A DNA stretch of 64,000 nucleotides from Micromonospora sp. RHAY321 (GTDB lineage Bacteria; Actinomycetota; Actinomycetes; Mycobacteriales; Micromonosporaceae): contig NZ_JAMHIW010000010.1 of assembly GCF_023896955.1 (NCBI RefSeq), positions 157,221 to 221,220 on the forward strand, read 5' to 3'. Of the stretch, positions 17,742 through 25,100 are shown piece by piece (within the stretch, counting starts at the first letter, position 1; each line of letters begins with the position of its first letter). The notes under the pieces are model-generated. The model was not told the DNA's origin and did no database searches. It saw nothing but the letters and a program-made list of their open reading frames with translations. The position numbers and the translations under genes are program-made.

Positions 17742-17987
17742 CTCCAGTTCAGAGCATTACTGATCCCACGTCCACCTCCGCGAAAGACGCACCCGCGCTG
17801 ACGGCAGCAGGTTGGACGAGTTCTGGTAGACGTCGCCGCCGATCCTGCCGCAGCAACCTTTGTTCGACCTACTTCCTTCATAGCTGCCGGCAAGGGCATT
17901 CGGCGGGCCGCAGGCCTGGTCGGATAACGGAATTGCGCGCGTGCCAATTCCGGCACGCGCGCCAATCACATTGACAGAGACCATCAT
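17742..17987 (-). pseudogene. Frameshifted barnase-type RNase toxin remnant
   Basis: The frame from 17987 contains CGRIGGDVYQNSSNLLPSA (about 17800-17860), matching the barnase core G-G-D-x-(F/Y)-x-N-x-x-x-x-L-P. After LLPS the frame leaves the family pattern. In a neighbouring frame the DNA reads ASFAEVDVG, matching the barnase continuation (F/W)-x-E-A-D, then stops. The catalytic His end is absent. It lies directly upstream of the barstar gene, as expected for a toxin/immunity pair. Thus it is a truncated, frameshifted toxin end. The upstream ~45 residues are not recognisable. Confidence 0.5.
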
Positions 17988-18009
17988 TGGGAGATGGTCT
18001 TGGTTGCGC

Positions 18010-18462
18010 CTAGCTCAGAATGCTGGATAGCCTACTCCGCACAATAACGTACCCGTGCAAGTCGTCCGATGGAAGATCTTCGTCGCCAGGCTCCGAGAGC
18101 CTTTCCCCGACAACCTTGTTGGGATCCTCGTCATCATAAAGGACCACGAAGCCACGGGCCCTAATATCACCTCTAAAAAATTCCGATGATGGCCACATCG
18201 CCCGGTTCCAGCCAGGAAGTCGGCCAACGAGGGGCCATTCGTCGCTCACCAATGGGATATCGCCGAACCTAGCAATTAGGACCGCGTTCTCTGGGCGCAG
18301 GCTCGGAGGTTCTTCTGGGATGGCATCGAGTGCTGGCCCGAAGAAGTACCCGACAGTGACCGCACTACGTCCGTGCCTGGTGACAAGAGCAAGAGCATTT
18401 GCGCCGGATCGAAGGAGAACAGCGAATACCATTCCCTCTCTTATATCGCGCCGCTTCATCAT
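18010..18462 (-). CDS. Imm26-like immunity protein
   Basis: A 150-residue protein. The pattern fits Imm26, an immunity family of polymorphic toxin systems: opening REGMVFAVLLRSGANALALV, middle VTVGYFFGPAL, then FGDIPLVSDEWPLVGRLPGW and FVVLYDDEDP. ATG at 18462 overlaps the stop of the upstream toxin-tail frame by one base (TGATG), so it was the second gene of a toxin/immunity pair. Codon use is less GC-rich than in the chromosome around it, suggesting acquisition. The toxin it matched is now only a tail fragment. Family call by pattern, moderate confidence. Confidence 0.6.
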   Translation of the reverse strand: MMKRRDIREGMVFAVLLRSGANALALVTRHGRSAVTVGYFFGPALDAIPEEPPSLRPENAVLIARFGDIPLVSDEWPLVGRLPGWNRAMWPSSEFFRGDIRARGFVVLYDDEDPNKVVGERLSEPGDEDLPSDDLHGYVIVRSRLSSILS

Positions 18463-18671
18463 CAGCCCCCTAGAGCACCGAGCTCAACCAAATCGCGCGC
18501 CGCCCTGATGTAATCGGGACGACTGGCGTGCTTCAAATCGATCGCCCGCTGCCTGAGCCCATGTCGTAGTCGCCGGAGGACTGGTCCCACCGTTTGGCGT
18601 TGTACCGGTACGCGTTGTATGGCTCCTTGGTTGGGTCCGCCGCGTGCGGCTTGTCGATGCCCGTGAACTGT
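18462..18671 (-). pseudogene. Displaced Rhs C-terminal cassette fragment (core piece plus toxin tail)
   Basis: 18557-18671 repeats the Rhs core encoded at 19978-20092 (FTGIDKP ... YNAYRYNAKRWDQSSG-YDMG). After YDMG the sequence departs and, in a shifted frame, gives RQRAIDLKHASRPDYIRAARDL plus a short tail, then stops one base into the Imm26-like ATG. This looks like an orphan cassette whose toxin body was deleted, leaving the recombination-type Rhs core piece and the last ~30 residues of the toxin. The toxin family cannot be told from the tail. Confidence 0.6.
18557..18671 (-). repeat. 115-bp second copy of Rhs core sequence
   Basis: Nearly identical to 19978-20092 inside the Rhs gene, in the same orientation. 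It covers the conserved segment just before the core end. Such repeats are the expected substrate for swapping toxin tips by recombination. Confidence 0.85.
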
Positions 18672-18723
18672 GGGTGGCCCCGGTCCCGGTCGAAGCGGTA
18701 GCCGGGTTTTGGCCAGCGAGACG

Positions 18724-18763
18724 AGCATCGAGCCGGGATCCTTTACGACCCCGGCTCGATGCT
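18724..18763 (-). terminator. Strong hairpin between active and displaced cassettes
   Basis: A perfect 14-bp stem (18724-18737 with 18750-18763) around a 12-nt loop, 18 nt after the stop of the Rhs immunity gene on the minus strand. It should end the Rhs/immunity transcript before the displaced cassettes. Confidence 0.7.
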
Positions 18764-18781
18764 TTGAATCAGCGCGGCTTG

Positions 18782-19102
18782 TTACGCCTCGCTCTCAAGG
18801 TCCTCCAAGTGATCAAACAGAGCTTGGCAAATCAGACGATCGAACGATTCATCCCGTATCTCCAAGGGCTGCCAGGATGCAGGATCGTCAGGAGCCAGCT
18901 TCCGAAGGAGCAAAGCTTCCCATCCTAGGTTCTGCCCAGTTCCGAGGTCGCCAACCAACTTCTCCTTCAGCTTGGCCAGCAGATCGTCGCCAGAGCCCTC
19001 CTCGTACCCCTTAAGGAAGGCCACGTACATGCCGTACGAGCCGTCCAGTCCGAACATACGAGGTCGCTGCCGAAGATTCTGAATGAGTCTCCGTCGATTC
19101 AC
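18782..19102 (-). CDS. Cognate immunity protein of the Rhs toxin (unknown family)
   Basis: A 106-residue acidic protein starting at GTG 19102, whose GTGA overlaps the Rhs stop codon by four bases. This tight toxin-immunity overlap is the main evidence for its role. The product begins NRRRLIQNLRQRPRMFG and contains FLKGYEEGSGDD and a helical, acidic C-terminus ending in FDHLEDLESEA. I do not recognise the family. An earlier in-frame GTG at 19117 is possible but would run inside the toxin gene. A strong terminator follows. It presumably neutralises the papain-like tip of the Rhs protein. Confidence 0.65.
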   Translation of the reverse strand: MNRRRLIQNLRQRPRMFGLDGSYGMYVAFLKGYEEGSGDDLLAKLKEKLVGDLGTGQNLGWEALLLRKLAPDDPASWQPLEIRDESFDRLICQALFDHLEDLESEA

Positions 19103-22100
19103 GAAACAGGTGTCCACTTCAAGATGTCGCCGCCATATTCCCAGCGGGATTCGAACTCCTCCATAGAGACACCTGCCCTGTCCGTAAACCCGTCATACAC
19201 TCTGCCATCGCGAACGACGACATCGTGAGTGTACCAACCCTGCTGATGGTAGCGCCCGTTCTCCTTCTGCATGTAGCCACCCAGGCCATATTGATTACCT
19301 GATCCTCCGGGCGGGTTCTCAGCGTTGGAAAGGCGATAGATTTGCCCGCCGCCCAGCTTCTTCTGGATATCCTTCGCCACATCTTCACAACCGCTGAAGC
19401 ACTTCGGGTCACCCGGATCCTGCGGCTTCCAGCTCGACCCCAGATCACCCTTGCTCGCGCCCCCGCCGCTACTGCCTGTGGATTCGAGCCGGTTGAAGTC
19501 GTCTCCCCATTTCGATAGGCCGTCAGCACCCATCGCGAGGCCCCCGACGACCAACGCTCCACCAGCCAACGCAGAAGCGGCTCCAGCCCCGCAACCCGCA
19601 GCGGTGATAGGTGCGGTAACTACCCCCGCAAGCGCCGGCACAGTAGCCGCGCATGCGGCGAGGCCGGAACCTATCAGCGAAAGGCCTCCGCCGACAGCAG
19701 CGCCTCCAAGGAGGATTTCAGCGGAATCCACTGCAAGATCGGTGAGGGTATCGGAGTTGTGGTCGACCCACTCTGCTCCTGCTTCTAGCGCATCGCATGC
19801 ATCCTGGGCCCAATCCCAGCAGTGTCCGTCGAGTTCGATGGCGCTGATGGGGTTGCCGCCGCCGAAGGCGTACCGGTTGCCGGTGAAGGGATTGCTGCCG
19901 AGGTTCATGTCGGCCAGGGCGCCGTTGTAGCTGTCTCGCGAAAGGAATCTGTTCAGCCCTGGGCTGTAGTCGCGGAAGCCCATGTCGTAGTTGCCGGAGG
20001 ACTGGTCCCACCGCTTGGCGTTGTACCGGTAGGCGTTGTACGGCTCCTTGGTCGGGTCGGCCGTGTCCGGCTTGTCGATACCCGTGAACTGGGTGTCGTC
20101 GTTCTTGCCGTAGGCGGTGTACCCGTAGGTGGCCTTGGTGTCACCGGTCTTGTCGGTCAGGGTCTCGACGTCGGTGTGCGGGTTGTAGCCGTAGTAGACG
20201 TCCTCGTCCGTGCCATCGGTGTTGTGGGTGACCTGCGACAGTCGCTGGCCCCACGGCGAGTACTGGTAGGACTTGGTCAGCTTGCCAGCGACCTCCTCGT
20301 CCAGGACCTCGCCCGACAGGCCGAGGTAGTTGAACGTGGTGGTCTTCGCCTTGGCACCGCCGGCATCCGTGGTCTTGGTCGTCGTCCGGTCCATCGGGTC
20401 GAAGGTGTACTTCGTGACCGACGTGGCGCTGCCCGTGTTCTTGCGGTTCTCCACGATGTGGTCGAACCCGTCGTACACGTTCCGCTCGATCACGGTGCCG
20501 GCAGCGGTGACGGTGTCCAGGCGGCCGAACGGGTCGTAGTTGTACGACGCCGTCGAACCCCCGGTCACCGCGGTCAGCAGCCGGTTCCGCTCGTAGTTGA
20601 ACGTGGTCGACGTGCCCTTCACCGTCTGGCTGGTGACGTTGTTGTTCGCGTCGTGCACGTAGGTTTCCGTGCCGGCGCCGTCACCGGTCTTCGTCAGCGA
20701 GGCCAGCCGGTCCTGCGGGTCGTAGGTGAAGTCGCTGGTGGTGGTCAGATAGACGCCGTGGTTGTCGGCGTTCATCTTCTTGGTCACATCGTGTGAGCGA
20801 TTGCCGTTGAGGTCGTAGTCCAGGCTCGAATCGGAAACCAGGGTCCCGTTGGGCTTCTTCTCCGTCTGGGACTTCAGCCGCCCGTCGAGGAAGTACGTGT
20901 AGTCGACGGCGTTGCCGTTGCCCTTGACCTCCTTGAGCTTCTCGCCCCGGTCGGTGTAGGTGTACGTCGTCACCTTCGGCGACGCGTCGGTGGCCGACTT
21001 GCCGTTGGTCACCTTCGACACCAGGTCGCGCTCGTCGTATGTGTAGGACGAGTACTGCTTGTCGTGGTCGGTGGTCAGCGGCGCGCTGTTCTCGTTGTAG
21101 CTGAACGACGTCGAGTTCACCTCCGAGCCGGACTTCGACTCGGTGACCTTCTCGACCTGGTTCAACCCGGTGTAGGTCACCGTGTAGGTGTCGACCCGGG
21201 TGCCCGGAGAGGCGTCCGTGATCGTGGTCAGGTTGCCGTTGGTGTCGTACCGGTAGCTGTAGTCGTGCTTCTCGTTGTCGACGTCGGCCGAGTTGTCCCG
21301 GACGAGCTTCACCGCGTCGGCGACGACAGTGCCGGTGGCCTGGTCCGACAGCGTCACCTTCTGGGCGTTGCCCTCGGCGAAGCTGTACGAGCCGAGGCTG
21401 ACCCAGGTGCCGGCACCGGCGGTCTGGTTGACCGTCTTCACCGCTGGACCTGCGCTGGAGGTGACCGTGTACTTCGCGTCGGTCGCCGCCCCGGCCACCG
21501 TCGGGAAACGGGCGTACACCTGGTAGGCGCCCGACTGTGGCACGTTCAACTGCCAGGTGAACACGTTGGTGCCCGTGCCGGCCGCGTGGGTGGCGTAGGT
21601 CGAGCCGTACTTGTTGGTAGCGGTGTTGGCCGCCGGCCAGGTCCCCGTGGCGCTGGTGTTGTTGAAGTCGGAGTTGTCGGCCAGCACCACCTGCTTACCC
21701 ACCGGCACCCCGTCGTCGGACCGGGCCTTCAGCTTGCCGTCCGGGAAGTAAGACCAGTTCATGGTTCGGTTGGAGGAGCCACCCGCCGACGTCAGCGTCC
21801 GGGCCGTCTGCGCGCCCAGCTCGTTGTAGTCGTACGAGGTGACGATGTCCCACGGGTCCGAGGAGGTCTTCGTCCACCCGTTGTCGTAGTAGTTGTAGGT
21901 GGTGTCGTTCCGCACCGACTGGCCCGCCGACGGCGGCGCGGACATCGTCGCCAACCGGCCCACCTCGTCGTACTCGTAGGTGGTCTTGTCCGGCGTGGTG
22001 TAGCGGGAGTCGTCCTTGTCGTACGCCGACTGGGTCTCCTTCACCCGGTTCAGCGCGTCATAGACGGTGACCTGGGCGAAGTCGTTCGGGTCGTCGGTGG

Positions 22101-25100
22101 TTGCCACACCCCGCGGGCTGATGACCTTGGTCGTGTTGCCCACCTGGTCGTACTCGTACTTCGTGGTCCGGTACGAGATGGTCCCGGCGTCGTTCTTGTA
22201 CGGCACCCTGACCTCGGTCGGCTTGCCCCGACGATCGAGGGTCACCAGCGTGGTGTTGCCGAGCTGGTCGGTGCTCGCGGTGACCAGGCCGTCCTTGTCG
22301 TAGGTGCTGCTGGTGAACTTGCCCAGCGCGTCCGTGGTCTTCGTGACCCGGTGCGCGCGGTCGTACGCCATCGTCGACGTGTAGTCGAGGGTGTCGGTGG
22401 TCGCGTTCTTGCGCGGGTCCACCATCTTCTCCACGTTGCCCACGTTGTCGTACTGATACGTGATCTTGTCGCCCTCGGCGTTCGTCACCGAGGTCAGCTG
22501 GTAGATCTCGTCGTACGCATTGGTCGTCAGATAGTCGGTTGCGCCCGACGTGGGGAGATTGCCGTTCGGCTCTTTCGTGGTGACCAGGTTGCCGACCTTG
22601 TCGTACGTGAACGACGTCTTGCGCTCAGGGTCTCCGGCCACGTCGACCGGCGCCTTGGTCCAGGTGAGCTGGTCGGCGGCATCGTAGAAGGCCGTGGAGA
22701 CGGCCCCGTTCGGCGCGGTCGACTGGGTCACGTTGTCGTTCGTGTCGTAGACCGGCGCCGGCGTGGTGATGTACACCCCGGCGGCCTGGTCCTTCGGCGT
22801 CCTGCTGTCCAACGGACGGCCGAAGGTGTCGTACGCCTGGGTGGTGTTCTTCCCCAGCGCGTCGGTGACCTTGGTGACCTGGCCGCGGACGTCGTAGACG
22901 AAGGTGGTCGCCCTGGTCAGGGAATCCGTGATCGTCTGCGGGTAGCCGTTGGCGTCGTAACGGCTGTACTTGGTGCCGTTGCCGTTGGCGTCCGTCGCGG
23001 TGTCGAGCTGTCCCCACGCGTCGTAGGTGTTGTAGGTGGTGTAGTCACCGGCCGTCGTCGTGGAGGTGCCCATCGGGTCGGTGACGCTCGCCAGGTCACC
23101 GTCGGCCTCGTAGCTGAAGATCCACTTGCGCCCCTCGGGGCTGGTCTTCTCCGTGAGGTCGGCGACGTAGCCGTTGAGCTGGCGCTGGTAGGTCAGCACC
23201 GTGCCCGGCGTGCCGTTCTTGACCGCCTCGGCGTCCTTCACCTCGGTCGGGTAGCCGGTTTTGGCGTCGTACTGCCAGGTCGAGACCGCGCCGTTGGCCT
23301 CCTCCAGCCGGGTGACGTTGTGGTCGTCGTCCCAGCCGAGCTTGGTGGTCTGGTTCTTCGCGTTGGTGGTCTCGATGGGCCGGCCGTAGCCGTCCTGGAG
23401 GTAGACGGTGGAGTGGTTCTCCGCGTCCGTGACCGTCGTGCGGATGTTGTCGGTGGCGTCCGGGTCCACGTAGGCGAACTGGGTCAGGTTGGCCTTGTCG
23501 TTCCGGTCGGTGTAGTGCTTGGTCCGCCAGTGCCACTTCGGGTCGTCGCCGGTCTGGGGGTAGTGGTAGGCCAACTCTGTGGCGTTGCCTCGCGGGTCGG
23601 TGACCTTGACCAGCTTGACGTTCTTGTTCCCCTGGGTCATGTCGTAGGCGAACTTGAACGTCTTCGGCGCGCCCATGGTGGCGGTAGAGCCGAAGCCGTC
23701 GACCAGTTCGCCGAGCAGACCCTTGTCGGTGTAGGTGAAGGTCATCTTCCGACCGGAGATGTCCGTGACCTGCCTGACGTGGTCAATGATCTTCGGGTTG
23801 GTCAGGTTGGTCGCCCCGGACACCCGGGCCCAGGTGGTGTCGTTGATGTAGTCGTAGGTCTGACCCTTGGCGTAGTAGTCGATCGTCAGGGTCTTCCGGC
23901 CGGCCGCGTCGGTGATGTACCGGAGGAACTTGGTCGGCTTGTTGTTCGACTTCCGCTCCTCGTAGGTGAACGTCATCGTGTTGCCGTTCTTGTCCACCGT
24001 GCTGGTGAGGAAGCCCTCGCAGTCGTACCAGAACTGCGTGCGGTCCGGCTTGGTCAGCCGCCAGGCCTTCGGCTCCTGCGTGTTGGGCCGGCAGTCCGTG
24101 GTGGTGACCTTCTCCAGGTAGAGGTGCACGCCCTTCGGGCTCTTCCACGTCGAGGTGGCCGAGTCCCAGGTGAACCAGTGGCTGGTGCCGTCGCCATCGG
24201 TCATGGTGATCTTGGTGGGGTTCGGGTTCGGGTGGAAGTCCAGCGGGCTGCCCAGCCGCATCAGCGACGAGGCCTGCAGGGACCAGCCGTACCCGGCGAC
24301 GGTGTCGGAGGTATCCAACGAGTTGTAGGACATCCGGACGAACGTCGACAGGCCCCGCGACGGGTTGCTCAACGCGTCGTACGACCACACCGTGTTGCCG
24401 GAGTGCAGGTTGTTCATCAGGGTGCCGCCGGCACCGGTGTTCTTCCCCGCGTACGAGTAGAACTTCTCCAGACCGAGCTGGTCTGAGGTCGGCTCCACCA
24501 CCGCGACGTTCTGCGGCAGGGCCGCGATCGGCGCAAGGTCCGACAGCCACTGCTGGGTCAGTTTGTTGCGTAGCTGCCAGCGCAGCACGTAGTCGGTGCG
24601 CTGGTTGCCCTCCGTGGTGCTGGCCGGCGTCTTCACCTGCGCGGTCAGGTCCACGGTGCCGCCGGCCGGGATGTCCGCCGGCAGCGGGGTGGCGACCGTC
24701 GCGTTGGCGTCGTTCACCGGCTCGCCGTTGGCCCGGGTCCACTGGTACGCCAGCTCCCAGTCCGTCGTCTTCCAGGTCGCCTGGGTCGGGTTCGACACCG
24801 ACACCGGGGCGGTGTAGGTCGACGCCGGGGCCACGTTCGTCGGCGTCTTGGCGGCGTAGTAGGTCGACTCTGGCGTCTGCTCCAGGTAGGTGACCTCCAG
24901 CGTCGGCTCGAACATCGAGTCCTCGGCCTCGGAGGCGAGCATCATCATGCGGGCGTTCTGGTTGACCTCGTCGCGCATCCGCAGCAGCAGCCCGTTGTTG
25001 GTGCTGGGCGTGGCGACCCAGCCCTTCACCGGGCTGGTGACGTCCCAGGTCTCCCACTCGGGGTCGTTGGTGAAGCCGTTGAAGCCCGCCTTCCACGAGG

